Shown here piece by piece: positions 1-10,648 of a stretch of DNA of 64,000 nt; position 1 is the stretch's first letter; each line of letters opens with the position of its first letter. Source of the stretch: Dromiciops gliroides (Eukaryota; Chordata; Mammalia; Microbiotheria; Microbiotheriidae); assembly GCF_019393635.1 (NCBI RefSeq), contig NC_057867.1:73845492-73909491 (forward strand), in the 5' to 3' direction. The notes beneath the pieces were generated by a model that saw only the letters and a list, made by a program, of their open reading frames with translations, did no database searches and was not told the origin of the DNA. The translations under genes and the position numbers were made by a program.

Positions 1-1
1 G

Positions 2-127
2 GCTGTTCTGAAAAGAACAAGAAATGTAGAGCTGGCAAGAGATTTCAATTTGCCTCATCAGTATGCAGGTGACAAGGAAAAACTCCTTGAACTTCTAAGT
101 GTGTCTAAACAGAAATGGAGTGATTGA
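2..127 (+). CDS. candidate terminal coding exon (partial) of an unidentified gene
   Basis: Reading frame 2 is open from the first bases for 41 codons and ends in TGA at 125-127. The peptide is rich in charged residues and has a soluble, helical look, with the motifs KRTRNVELARDFNLPHQY and KEKLLELL and the C-terminus SVSKQKWSD. It lies outside any repeat I recognise. An AATAAA sits at about 241-246, in a suitable place for polyadenylation after a short 3' UTR. The start of the exon is beyond the left edge, so neither splice acceptor nor upstream domains can be seen. I do not recognise the protein. It could instead be a retrocopy or a chance frame: 41 open codons is suggestive but not compelling. 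Confidence 0.4.
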   Translation, partial: AVLKRTRNVELARDFNLPHQYAGDKEKLLELLSVSKQKWSD

Positions 128-440
128 TTCCTGAATCTTGGCTGCCATCTATATTTATTGCACCGGATGGTAGGCAGGGGGAAGAATTAGCAAATCCGAG
201 CTGATAATTGGAAGAAGGGAAGTGGAAGAGAAAAGGAAAGAATAAATAGACAGAGCTTCAGGTATGAATTGTAGCCCAAAGGGCTATAAAGCTGGGCATA
301 CAGGTCACCAGTAGAGAAATTGCCAAGGAAAACATATTTAGAAAGCTGCTTAAGCACTCTGGGTGTAAAATGAAAGGACTGAACTAAATGACCTCAGGCT
401 CCTTCTAGATCTAAGTCTGTGGTCTGCAATAGAATGCTGG
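128..440. other. unique sequence, possible 3' UTR
   Basis: A/G-rich sequence after the candidate stop codon, with AATAAA near 241. No repeat or other coding signal is seen. Confidence 0.3.
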
Positions 441-650
441 GGCCTAGAATAAGGAAGTCCAGAGGTCACATCCTACCTGAGAGCCTTACTGTATGACCCT
501 GGGCAAGTCACTTAACCTGTCTGTTGATAAGGATAAAATGAGATATTTGTAAAATCGCTTTGTAAATCGTAAAAGTTCTATATGTAAATGCTAGCTAGCT
601 AGTAGTAATGATAGTAGTGGTGGTGGTGGTGGTAGGGGGAGGAGGAATAG
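440..650 (+). mobile_element. MIR/THER-type CORE-SINE followed by (TGG)n
   Basis: The core block tgaccctgggcaagtcactt is at about 497-516, followed by a degenerate tail with gctagctagctag and a short (GGT)n run at 617-635. It is diverged and therefore old. Confidence 0.6.
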
Positions 651-859
651 GAGGACTAATATCTCAAACCATAGAGAGTTACTAGTTGAATCAAAAAGGC
701 AATACTGAGGCCACATTGCCTTGAATGTGAAGATTATGCTGAAATTGAGGCAATAAGTCCCTACAATGATATAGAGATATAGAACCTGTGATTTCTTTGA
801 TATAAGGAACTCCCAGATGAGGAAACTCCTTTTACCAATCAGATTGGCACATTATCTGG

Positions 860-1010
860 GATTTAGTCTTAGAAAGTTGCCTAGAGCATTTAGAAGCTGT
901 AGGACTGACCCACAGTCATTTGTACTTTACATGTCAGAGGCAAGACTTGAACCCAGGTCTTCCTTACCCTAGGTACAGTTTTCTATTCTCTATGTCATAT
1001 TGCCTGTCCA
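860..1010 (-). mobile_element. CORE-SINE fragment, antisense
   Basis: The stretch cttgaacccaggtcttcctt followed by a 'tattctctatgtcat' end is the antisense promoter-side half of a tRNA-derived SINE. The core region to its left is weak. Confidence 0.45.
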
Positions 1011-1059
1011 ACCTATTTCAGAAATAGTCACAAAATAATATTAATAACAATAATTCTAA

Positions 1060-1195
1060 TTCATTTCTATAGCACTATAAGCATTACAAGCACTTTCCTT
1101 ACAGCAACACTATTAGATGGGTAAAGTATCATTTCTACTTCACAGATAGAGAAACAGGCTCAGATAGGTTAAGCAACTTTCTTCAAATGCAACTA
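1060..1195 (-). mobile_element. MIR-like fragment, antisense
   Basis: Resembles the antisense MIR 3' side: 'catttctatagcactataagc', then 'gatagagaaacaggctcag' and 'taggttaagcaactt'. It is highly diverged. Confidence 0.5.
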
Positions 1196-1517
1196 GTATA
1201 AGAATGGTAAATTGACAGGGCAGATACAGCTGTGGACTGGGAGTCAGGGAGACAAGTTCTGAGTCACTGGTGGACTTCTGACAAAGGCTGGATGACCACC
1301 TAGCTGCCAGGCATTCTGGGATTCAAATACCAAGTCATCTGTAGATGCAACCTTTGGGCTATATGCAACATGTCAAATATCCCCAGGAGGTGGCAATTGC
1401 TTCTGCCAAAAATGTTAGTATTTACAGCTGTGTGGCAATTTACATAGATACTTGAGGTACTATTGATCTTCTCTAGTGTGAATAGAAGGCTATGTATGGC
1501 AAGAAAGAGAGCTTGAG

Positions 1518-1672
1518 GGGGCACCTACTTGGCACAGTGAATAAAGCACTGGCCCTGGATTCAGGAGGACCTGAGTTCAAATCTGGCCTCAGACACTTGA
1601 CACTTACTAGCTGTGTGACCCTGGGCAAGTCACTTAACCCCAATTGCCTCACTAAAAAAATAAATTAAAATT
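1518..1672 (+). mobile_element. short CORE-SINE (WSINE1/MAR1-like)
   Basis: Has the 5' tRNA-like head (cacagtgaataaagcactgg), a B-box-like gagttcaaatctgg, the core tgtgaccctgggcaagtcac and an A-rich tail. It is one of about twenty such copies and is followed 160 bp later by another in the same orientation. Confidence 0.85.
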
Positions 1673-1833
1673 AAAGGCAGCACAAACAAAGGGGATTGCA
1701 GGACATGAAAAAAACTTATGTGATCCTATATGCTACAGCAGAATATGATGGATCAGGGTAAGGGATGGAATTTACAATAGTTCAGGATATGTCTCTCTTT
1801 TGTGGGCCTGATTCCTTTTAAAGTTAATGATGG

Positions 1834-1990
1834 GGGGCAGCTAGGTAACACAGTGGATAAAGTACCAGCCCTGGATTCAGGAGGACCTGAGTTCAAATCT
1901 GGCCTCAGATACTTGACACTTACTAGCTGTGTGACCCTGGGCAAGTCACTTAACCTTCATTGCCCTGCCAAAAAAAATTAAAAATTAAAA
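1834..1990 (+). mobile_element. short CORE-SINE (WSINE1/MAR1-like)
   Basis: Complete from ggggggcagctaggtaacac to an A-rich tail ending near 1990. It ends in the 'cattgccctgcc' version of the 3' end, whereas the copy at 1518 has 'aattgcctcact', so the two belong to different subfamilies. Confidence 0.85.
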
Positions 1991-2274
1991 GAAAATAAAC
2001 ACAGTCAATGACAGTTAATGGCCTAAGTTCCCAACTATCACGGGAACACTTCACTAGAATTCATTAAATTCTCTGAAATAACCAATCTGTATATTTACAT
2101 TAAAGTAAAATCAAACTATAATCCAGACTATTGGGAGGAAAATCATGAAGAAAGAGTAATTAGTTTATCTTAGTTTTCTCATATATGCTGCCTTTATTCC
2201 TCATTGAAGCAAAACTCCTTAAGAAAGGTTGTTTCATCAAATTAGGAAGTGGTCGGTGTGTCTCTTATGCCATT

Positions 2275-2440
2275 AAATCACACATACATATATGCACACA
2301 TGTACATTAAGTATGCACACACATACTATATATGTATATACACAGAGAAGTGCATAGATATATAAATACATATGTGTATACACATACACATGTGTATGTA
2401 CACATATGTATACACATACACATGTGTATGTATATTGCAT
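2275..2440. repeat. (CA/TA)n microsatellite with palindromic units
   Basis: Alternating purine-pyrimidine tract. The 18-base perfect palindrome acatacacatgtgtatgt occurs twice, at 2382-2399 and 2414-2431, each within a 32-base repeat. Confidence 0.85.
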
Positions 2441-2625
2441 TGTGTTCTTTTATCTCCAACTTTATAAACCCAATGGTTTATAAATAAAAAGGCTCACTAG
2501 TTTAAAACCTCCTTACTGGATTTCAAGAAATATTAATGAACCAAAGAACATTAGCAAGAGCTTAATGAGAATGTGTTCACTTTTAAGGGTTCCTGTGAAA
2601 TTTAAATAAGGAGAACCAAGAATAA

Positions 2626-2975
2626 GAGCTAGCAATTATATAGCCCTTTAGGGTATGCAGAATACTTTACAAATAGTATCTTATTTTTTTCTCATAATCA
2701 CCCTGAGATGTAGGTACTGTTACTATCCCCATTTTACAGATGAGTAAACTGAGGCAGGTGGCAGTTAAGTGACTTGTCCAGGATTTACACAGCTAGTGTC
2801 TGAGGCTGGATTTGAACTCAGGTTTTCCTGCTTCCAGGTCCAGTATTCTATCTGTTGTGCCATCTAGCTAGCTACCTCTAACCTAGAGAATATAAGGCCA
2901 GATTTGAACTCTGGAAGATGACTCTTTCTGACTTCAGGCTTGACACTATCCACTATGCTACCTAGCTGTCCAACA
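2626..2975 (-). mobile_element. MIR/THER-type CORE-SINE, antisense, with a second SINE end
   Basis: Shows the classic antisense order: 'agccctttagggtatgcag', 'cccattttacagatgagtaa', 'actgaggcag', 'cacagctagtgtctgagg', then the head near 2870. A second SINE head remnant (ccagatttgaactctgg through 'ctacctagctgtcc') follows to 2970. Confidence 0.7.
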
Positions 2976-3530
2976 TAGTTGATTTAGTCATTCTTATTTT
3001 GTCCTTGTTTGCCCTGGGGTATCTTTCTAGTGGTAGCATCTTTGGGTCAGAGGGTATGGACATTTTAGTCACTAACACAAAGGGAATTTAAAAGGTAGAA
3101 AGAGCTAACAACTGAGAACAGGGCAGGGCTGATCAAGAAGTGGCACTGGGACACTTTTTGAAAGGCAAACAAGGGATGAAAATGAGACTTTGGGTTGATG
3201 ATTTATGACTAAAGAATTCTGGCCAGGCCTCAGAGGTCAAGGGTTACTAGGAGGTCCCCTAACAATTTGCTTGAAAATGCTCATCACCTGGCCTGGAACT
3301 TTGGGCATAAGATTAGCCCATGAGGACCCAGGTAATTGATTGTCAGTTGTTTAAAGATTATTTGGGTACAAAAAAATCTTCCTTTGTACTGCTTGGGCTT
3401 AAAAGACTCTATATAAGAAGTTGGAAAAGACAATATACTTTCAAAAAACCAGAAAGCATCTTGTCATAAGGTGATGCTCTCCAAGTAGAAGCCAAAAGGA
3501 GATGGGCAAGCCATCAAAACTGCACAGCAG

Positions 3531-3698
3531 GGGCAGCTAGGTGGCGCAGTGGATAGAGCACCGGCCCTGGAGTCAGGAGTAACTGAGTTCAAATGTGGCC
3601 TCAGACACTTAACACTCACTAGCTGTGTGACCCTGGGCAAGTCACTTAACCCCAATTGCCTCACTAAAAAAAACAAACAAACAAACAAACAAAAAACC
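3531..3698 (+). mobile_element. short CORE-SINE with intact target site duplication
   Basis: Runs from ggggcagctaggtggcgcag to an A-rich tail expanded as (AAAC)n. The 14-base duplication aaactgcacagcag at 3517-3530 and 3699-3712 is perfect, which marks a fairly young L1-mediated insertion. Confidence 0.92.
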
Positions 3699-3739
3699 AA
3701 ACTGCACAGCAGCCCAGGAAGGGGCAGCATATCAAGCAT

Positions 3740-3925
3740 GCTAGAGGTAGAGCCAGAGCTCTGAGTTCATATCATAGTTCTTCCACTTGCTGCCTATGTG
3801 TTAGTGGGCAAACCAATCCCTCTCTGTGTGTCTCAGTTTCCTCCTCTGTAAAGTGAGGTAGCTGGATGTGAGATGACCTCTGATGTCTCTTTCACTTGTA
3901 AATTGAAGATTCTATGACCCTCAGA
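3740..3925 (+). mobile_element. THER/MIR-type SINE fragment
   Basis: Contains 'gtctcagtttcctcctctgt', 'aaagtgaggtagctggatgt', 'gatgacctctgatgtctctt' and a 'gattctatgac' end, the usual tail of the older mammalian tRNA-derived SINE. Confidence 0.6.
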
Positions 3926-5284
3926 ACTAGAGCTAAGTGCTATCAGACTTCTGCTGCAAGCAGACTTCCTTTAGTATGTAGGTTCTAATTAACATATAGA
4001 TGTAATATTACAATACATTAGGATAGAAGGAAAAATGTGCATTGTGATATTGTAATGATGCATAAACCATAATTCCTTGGATTCAATCAATACACAAGGA
4101 AATGAAAGATACAGTTATCTTCTCTGCTGTAAATGTTCAGATAAATTGGCTTATTTCAAATCATGGAACAGCTGCTCTTTCATACAGACTGTTTTATGCA
4201 AACTTCTGACAGCTGTAAATTTTTTTAAAGTACTTAAATTATGATTTCATGGTTCCCCATCAGGAAAAATTGTCATATGTTTTGTTTATTTATGGCTTGA
4301 GTATGTTTTGTGAGAGCATGATCTGTGGAACTGCATATTAAAAAGGGAAATTGGATTCTGAGCTACTTAAGAAACACAAGCAATTTGCTTTTCAACTAGA
4401 AATTTAAAAGAGAATCAACAAGAGTAAAAGTGATGTAATGCATACATTTGTTAACATAGAAATTGGAAGCCAGAGTAATAATCCCCAGTTCTTGCTACAT
4501 AATCATTCCGAAGTCAAATACTAAAAAACAGATGTTTCCTAATCTCTATTACCTGTTTCATTGAATTACAAATTTGCAAAGCTTTTGTGTCTACATCCCT
4601 GGGCAGCTTCACCTTTCATTGTCTTGCCCTACTTGTGTTAGAAATTTCCAGGAAAGGGGGGGGGGGAGCTACATGGAAATAGAGTCAATGATTCTCCTTT
4701 TGTAAGAAATGTCTCCTAGACTTTTCCATCTTTGTTGGCAACCCCATGCAGTGATATCCAGAGTCATGTCAGTTTTCTTGAAAACAGAGAACTTAAGCAC
4801 AATGTCACATATCAAAATGGTGAGAACAATAGTCTTGTTGGCTTTTAGTATAGAATTCCATTTGTTTTTCTTTGATGCTTGTGGCATTATCTGGGTCCTT
4901 TGATGGAACTAAATGAGCTTCACTGAAGAATTAAATGATCTAGTTAATAAGCTACTGGCTCTTTAATTTGGTTTGTTTAAAGTAAGGTCTAAAGGGAAAG
5001 GTTCATGGCTTAACTGGAGACACGGAAGGGAAGAGGAGGAGGCAGGAACAGTAAGCAAAGGGGCCTAGGGTGTTCCAAAGGGCTCATCATAGTTGGGCTA
5101 GAACTAACACCTCCAAAGTAGAACGTGGGAAGGGATAGAGACAAAGATGTCCTCCCAGAGCCTTGGGCACAATATTTTTCATTCCACAGCAGGAAAAGGG
5201 AAGCCAGTATGGTCTAGGACTCCTGGGTCCATGCTACAGGAGAGCTTGATCAGCTGGGATCATGGTAGCTTTGTAATATGCTAG
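3926..5284. other. unique sequence, no gene seen
   Basis: AT-rich sequence without a recognised repeat or coding signal. A ten-base G run sits at about 4657-4666. Short open frames here have no coding character. Confidence 0.5.
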
Positions 5285-6865
5285 GTTCCCTTCTCACTTT
5301 TCTCCTCATTATTTCTCTTGAGATTCTTGATCTAGTTTTCTTTAAGATGAATTTTCTTACTACTTTATCAAGTTTTATATATAAATATATATACATAATT
5401 ATATATATGTATGAAATCTTGACAAAGTATATATGTGTGTGTGTTCAGTCAAACTTGGGCATTTTGGTAGGCATGGCACTAAATTTCCGTAGTATTGTCA
5501 TTCAATTACATCAGCATGGCCCCCACCATGAGGAATTAGTTTCACTCCAATTATTTAAGTCTATAATGAATATTTTATACTTGTACTCAAATACTTTTCT
5601 TTTCTTTTTTTAATTATATAAGTATTTTATAATTAAATTAAATCTCTACATGTAAAGATAGTTTTCAACATTTGTTTTTATAAGATTTCTAGTTTCAGAT
5701 TTTTCTCCCTTCCTCTGTAAGACAGCAAGTAATCTGCTATAGGCTACATATGTACAATAACATCAAACATATTTCTTCATTAGTCATATTAGCAGAGAAG
5801 AATCAGAGCAAAAAGGAAAAACCTCAAAAAAAAAACCCAACAGCACCAAAAACAAAAGAAATAGTATGGTTCAATCTGCATACATATTCCACAGTTCTTT
5901 TTTTTTCTGGATTTGGAGAGTCTTTTCCATCATGAGTCCTTTGGAACTATCTTGTACCATTGCATTGCTGAGAAGAATCAAGTCTATCACAGTTGATCAA
6001 CACACAATGTTGATGATACTGTGTACAAGGTTCTCCTGGTTCTGCTCATCTCACTCAGCATCAGTTTATGCAAGTCCTTCCAGGTTTCTCTGAATTCCTC
6101 CTGCTCATCTTTTCTTACAGCACAATAGAATTCCGTTACATTCATATACCACAACTTGTTCATCCATTCCCCAGTTGATGGGCAGCCCCTCAATTTCCAA
6201 TTATTTGCCACCACAAAAAGAGCAGCTATAAATATTTTTGTACATGTGGGTCCTTTTCCCTTTTTTATGATGTCTTTGGGGAAAAGACCTAATAGCGGTA
6301 TTGCTGGGCTTTATAGCCCTTTGGGCATAATTCCAAATTGCTCTCCAGAATGGTTGGATCAGTTCACAGCTCCACCAACAATGCATTTCAAATACTTTTT
6401 ATATGAGTCTTGCTAAGTAGCTTCCCAGGTATTTTATGCATTCTATAGTTATTTTGAATGAAATTTATTTTTCTCTCTTTCTGCTGGGGTTTTATTGGTA
6501 ATATACTGTGCAGAAAGACTATTGATTTTGTGGGCTTGTTTCATACCTTGCTACTTTCTTGAAGTTATTGTTTCAATTCATTTTAGTTGAACCTGTATGT
6601 TTCTCTAGGTAAAGAATCATATCATTTGCAAAGAGTGATATTTTATTTCTCCTTTGCCTATGCTTATTCCTTCAGTTTCCTTTTGTAGTATCACTGCTAT
6701 AGCAGTATTTCTTGAACTAACATCCTTGTTTTACCACTGAGCTTATTGGGAAGACCTCTAGTATGTCTCCATTACTGGTAATATTAGCTTTTGTTTTTGA
6801 CAAGATACTGTTAATATGTTGTAGGAAAGACCGACTTGGAACAATTTCCTGATAGTTTAATTTCA
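5285..6865 (-). mobile_element. old L1 ORF2 fragment, antisense, holding a younger L1
   Basis: Read antisense this follows L1 ORF2 in order: 'gagattcttgatctagtttt' and 'agatgaattttcttacta', then 'ggcatggcactaaatttcc' at 5472, then past the inserted L1 'ccaggtattttatgcattct', 'gtaaagaatcatatcatttg' and a gap into 'ttgttttaccactgagctta'. A TA-rich expansion lies at 5377-5450. It is diverged and has no long frame. Confidence 0.7.
5599..6387 (-). mobile_element. 5'-truncated younger L1 inside an old L1
   Basis: The 3' UTR starts at a T-rich run near 5600 and the sequence continues through the ORF2 C-terminal region. On the minus strand the residues WKLRGCPSTGEWMNKLWYMN and CSFCGGK correspond to the L1 ORF2 C-terminus. 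The target duplication tcaaatactttt is at 5587-5598 and 6388-6399. It is truncated at about 790 bp. Confidence 0.88.
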
Positions 6866-6892
6866 ATATTGTAACAATATGAGATAGGCATA

Positions 6893-7870
6893 GTTCATCT
6901 TTTGTTGTTCTTCAGTCATGTCCAGCTCTTCATAACCCCATGGACCACAGCATGCCAGACTCTTTTATTCTCCACTATTTCTCAAAGTCTGTCTAAGCTC
7001 CTATTCATTGTTTCCATGAAACTGTCTATCCATCTCATCCTCTGGTGTCCCCTTTTCCTTTTGCCTTGAATCTTTCCCAACATCAGGGTCTTTTTCATCG
7101 AATCCTGTCTCTTATGTCCCAGAGTGTTTAAGCTTCAGCTTGACCTTCCAGTGAGCAGCCTGAATTTATTTAAGTATTGACTGATTTGAACGCTTTGCTG
7201 TCCAAGGAACTTTCAGAAGTCTTCTCTGGCACCACAATTTGAAAGCACTGATTCTTTGGCACTCCGTTTTCCTTACATTCTGACTCTCCCAGTCATATAT
7301 TGCTGCTGGAAAAACCATAGCATTGGGGCAGCTAGGTGGCGCAGTGGATAGAGCACCGGCCCTGGAGTCAGGAGTACCTGAGTTCAAATATGGCCTCAGA
7401 CACTTAACACTTACTAGCTGTGTGACCCTGGGCAAGTCACTTAACCCCAGTTGCCTCACAAAGGAAAAAAAAAAGACAAAACCATAGCATTGACTATATG
7501 GAACTTTTTGGCAAGGTGATGTCTCTGCTTTTTTGTATGCTGTCCGGATTTGCCATAGCTTTCCTTCCGAGGAGCAAGTATCTTTTAATTTCATAACTGC
7601 AGTCACCATCTGCAATGGTCTTTGAGCCCAAGAATAAAAAATCTGATACTTCTTCCATTTTTGCTCCATCCATTTGCCTCAAAGTGATGGGATTAGTTTC
7701 TAAGATCTTAGTATTTTTATGTTTTTACACGCTCCTCTTTCACCTTCACTAAGAGGTTTCTTAATTCTTCACTTTCTGCCTCCAGAGTGGTATCGTACAT
7801 AATTGAGGTTGTTGATATTTATCCCAGCAACCCTAATTTTTGCTTTGTATTCATCCAGTCTGGCCATCTG
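6893..7870 (-). mobile_element. BovB/RTE LINE fragment, antisense, split by a SINE
   Basis: On the minus strand the residues FLGSKTIADGDCSYEIKRYL and KSRDITLPKSSI near 7500-7660, and ELWCQRRLLKVPWTAKRSNQ-like residues near 7180-7240, are the C-terminal part of the BovB/RTE reverse transcriptase. The 3' end near 6893-6960 carries the family's 'catgtccagctcttcataac' antisense tail. The piece ends near 7870, where unique sequence begins. It has several disruptions. RTE/BovB is known in marsupials, so this is expected. Confidence 0.88.
7326..7477 (+). mobile_element. short CORE-SINE inserted in the BovB/RTE fragment
   Basis: The SINE head begins exactly after the 15-base duplication aaaaccatagcattg at 7311-7325, which is repeated perfectly at 7478-7492. 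It belongs to the 'gtcaggagtacctgag' subfamily. The insertion interrupts BovB ORF sequence that resumes without loss. Confidence 0.93.
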
Positions 7871-9290
7871 CCAGTTAACAAAAGGAAGTTTACTTAGCTG
7901 TGGAAGAGGAAGAATATTGCAAGGATATTCCGGGAGATTACCATATCAATTACACTTTTAGCTTCCCAATGTTGGTCATCCTTTGCATTTTGTCCTTGGG
8001 TAATAAACATGCTACTTCTACAACCCATGCCTTAATCCCTGAAACCAGTTAAATTCCTGGGATGATTTCAATCCTTTGTAAAGGAAAATTTAGTCTAACC
8101 TGCATGGGGTAAATCCTTAGGCTTTTGCTCCAGTCACACCCCATCTCTTTTTGGTAAGGTATTAAAAGACCATTAGATAGCTGTGTGGCCCTTAAATAAA
8201 TGGCCTCAGGGCTATTACTGGAGACTCTGACCTTGGAGATGCAGTAAGCACTGGAGCAAGGGGGGAAAACTGATCTAAAACAACAGCAAATCAAAATGAA
8301 ACTGTCATAACTTGAAGGAATGATGTGATGATATAAGGGAACAAAAGGCAAGAAAGAACAGGCTTTTCCTTCACACTTTGAAAAGAGCAGAATCTTGGGG
8401 GAGAGGTAGTCATTGCAGACTAGACCTGGTTCATTGAGAAAAATAACTGGAGCACAACGACTAGGTATCAGACCTAGGTTTTAGTCTTAATTATGCCATA
8501 AACTAGGGCCAGACTGTGCCAGGGAGCAGTGAAGGCAAATGCAGTGTCTTATTTTAAGCAAGAATGTCAGGCTACTCCTAAAGCAAAATGGCAAAGTATT
8601 AGATAAATACCAGAGGCTTGATCCCAAAGCACCCACTGACTGTGTTTGCTAGTGCCTCTCCAGTGGCATTTGGATATGGGGCGAATAATGGCGATCTAAC
8701 ACTTAGTTGAATGGTGAATTTCCTTTGTATTCTCTAACATCTTTTACTTCCAGGTTATTGGGATAAAATGTCAAGGCCAATCTAGTCCTATGTTGCCCCT
8801 CCTGCCAGCTGATCACAAATGTCTTCTCTTGACTGAAGTGGGAAAATCAATGGGATTTACTTGCTTTATGGAGTATGACATTGAGGACTGTCTCCCTAAC
8901 TGCTACAGTGCTTTGCTCATGGAAGTATAAATCGGTGAGGAAAATACAAATAAATAACTCTATCTACTTTCTGTTCAATTAACTTGTTCATGAAGAAGTA
9001 TCTTTTCCAAGAACACATTTTCTAGATGAATAGCTCTTAAGACTATGATATGCAGTTGGATGAATAAGCTATCAAGCTATCCATTTTGTGTGTGTGTGTG
9101 TATGTGCGCATGTGTATGCATGTGTGTGCATGCACATGTGTGCATGTATTTGTAGATCTTGGTCACATGCAAAAGGACAATGAGATTACACCAGAATTTT
9201 AACAAGAGAAGAGTGGCCTAAATTGATTTTGTAAATAGTCTAGTTGCTTTTAATGACACAGTGGTCCATCTTTTTTATACTTTAATTCAA
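7871..9290. other. unique sequence with one exon-like interval
   Basis: No repeat recognised apart from a (TG)n run at 9086-9145. At 8754-8930 a 58-codon open frame follows a possible splice acceptor (ttttacttccag, ending 8753) and ends in TAA. A gtgagg donor-like site follows at 8935. I cannot assign it to any gene. Confidence 0.35.
9086..9150. repeat. (TG)n microsatellite, interrupted
   Basis: Alternating tg with interruptions including tgcg and tgca, about 60 bases. Confidence 0.8.
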
Positions 9291-9800
9291 ATTTCATCCT
9301 GTATCCTCCAGAAAATTGTTCTCTCTGTCATTAATGTTCAGTCTCTCTCTGTCAACTGTGTGGATGCTTCCTTGCTGCTAACAGTCATACCCAAGGCTCC
9401 TTAGCCTCAAAAAAACCCATTACCTGATCTGTCCATCTTCAGTAGCAATCACCCTATATTTCTCCTCTCTTTCATAGTTAAACTTGAGGTGGTCATGTAC
9501 AATTGGTGCCTCCACTTCTTTTCCTCTCATTCTCTCATTAATTCTCTGCAGTGCGGCTTCTGACATAAATATTAACCGGAAATTGCTCTTTCCAAAGCTA
9601 CCAGTATCTATTAACTGCCAAATCTAATGCCTTCTTCAGAGTCTTCATTCTTCTTGCCCTCTCTTTGTTCTTTGACTTTGTTGATTGCCCTCTTCTCCTT
9701 GATGCTCTCTCCTTTCTAGGTTTTCAGGATGTTTCTCCCTACTGGCTCTCCTCCCAGCTGTCTGACTGCTCTTTCTCAGTTTCCTTTGCTGGATCTTTTT
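9291..9800 (+). mobile_element. L2 LINE, first segment
   Basis: Matches the end of L2 ORF2 and the start of its 3' region. The stretches 'ctactggctctcctcccagc', 'tgtctgactgctctttctca' and 'gtttcctttgctggatc' are the sense-strand L2 blocks coding for the ORF2 C-terminus. It continues at 10290 and 12330 after two insertions. Confidence 0.75.
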
Positions 9801-10289
9801 TTTTGGTAGTTTACTTTTTAAACTTTTTTCAATGAGCAAAAATCTGCCTTCCCTTTTAATTTGCTGTGGCAAATTAAAATACAGGTTTTGATAATACTTA
9901 ATACAGTGTAATATCAAATCCTGAATGCCATAATCAAATCTTAATCATATGGGATGATTTCTATTTCTCCACTCCTTGTCCTTTACCTTTATCATGATTA
10001 GACTATTTTCTTTTGCTCTTGTCAACAAAATAAGGTTGTTCGGGGGTATTCCCTGTCTTTGGGGGTAAAATAGAGGTTACTTTTTCTTGGTAGTTATTTT
10101 TTGTGTGTAAAATACTATATTTTCATCCATTTTAAAATCAAACCATTTCATCCTTCCAAAACATGAGCCAAATACTATGCCTTAAATAGGAACAAATTGT
10201 CTCCACCTGAGAAATAAAAGAAAAAAATAAAAACCCTGTTCCAAACATGTATATTCAAAGAAAACCAATTTCGTTATTGGCCATGTCTG
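9801..10289 (-). mobile_element. insertion in L2 carrying unclassified repeat, copy 1
   Basis: Begins with a T-run, as an antisense retroposed insert would. The part at about 9863-10195 matches 13598-13925 along its length in the same orientation, with shared blocks such as 'gggatgatttctatttctcc', 'gactattttctttt', 'tgggggtaaaa' and 'aaacatgagccaaatacta'. I do not recognise the family. Strand is inferred from the T-run. It could be an unlisted part of a LINE, an old virus-derived piece or a retrocopied transcript. Confidence 0.55.
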
Positions 10290-10648
10290 AAAAAAGTCTC
10301 ACCTCTCCAACTGCCTATTAAACATCTCATGCTGAATGCCCTAGGCATCTTAAAGTCACTATATCAAAAACTGAATTATTTTTCCCTCTAAATCCTCTCC
10401 TTTTCCTAACCTCTCTATTCCATTTGAGGTGGTACCACCATCTTCCCAGTTATCTTGGCTCACATGCTAGATGTGATCCTTTACTCCTCTCTCTCTCTCA
10501 CCTCTTATATTCAGTCTGTTGCCAAGTTCTGTGATTCTACCTTCACAACATCTCTTTTATGTGTTGCCTTCTCTTCACAGATATTGCTGTCATCCTGGTG
10601 TTGACTTTTAGCACCTCTTTTCTGGAATATAGCATTAGTCTGCTGATT
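10290..10648 (+). mobile_element. L2 LINE, second segment
   Basis: Resumes the L2 3' region: 'ccaactgcctattaaacatc', 'atcaaaaactgaattatttt', 'atgtgatcctttactcctct' and 'ttcagtctgttgccaagttc' match the L2 order. The L2 sequence expected between about 9800 and here is missing, so the first insertion or a deletion removed some of it. Confidence 0.8.

Noticed and set aside
1753-1944. Repeated short frames with VTQLVSVKCLRPDLNSG-type peptides across the window
   Set aside because: This peptide is the antisense translation of the short CORE-SINE and appears at every SINE copy.
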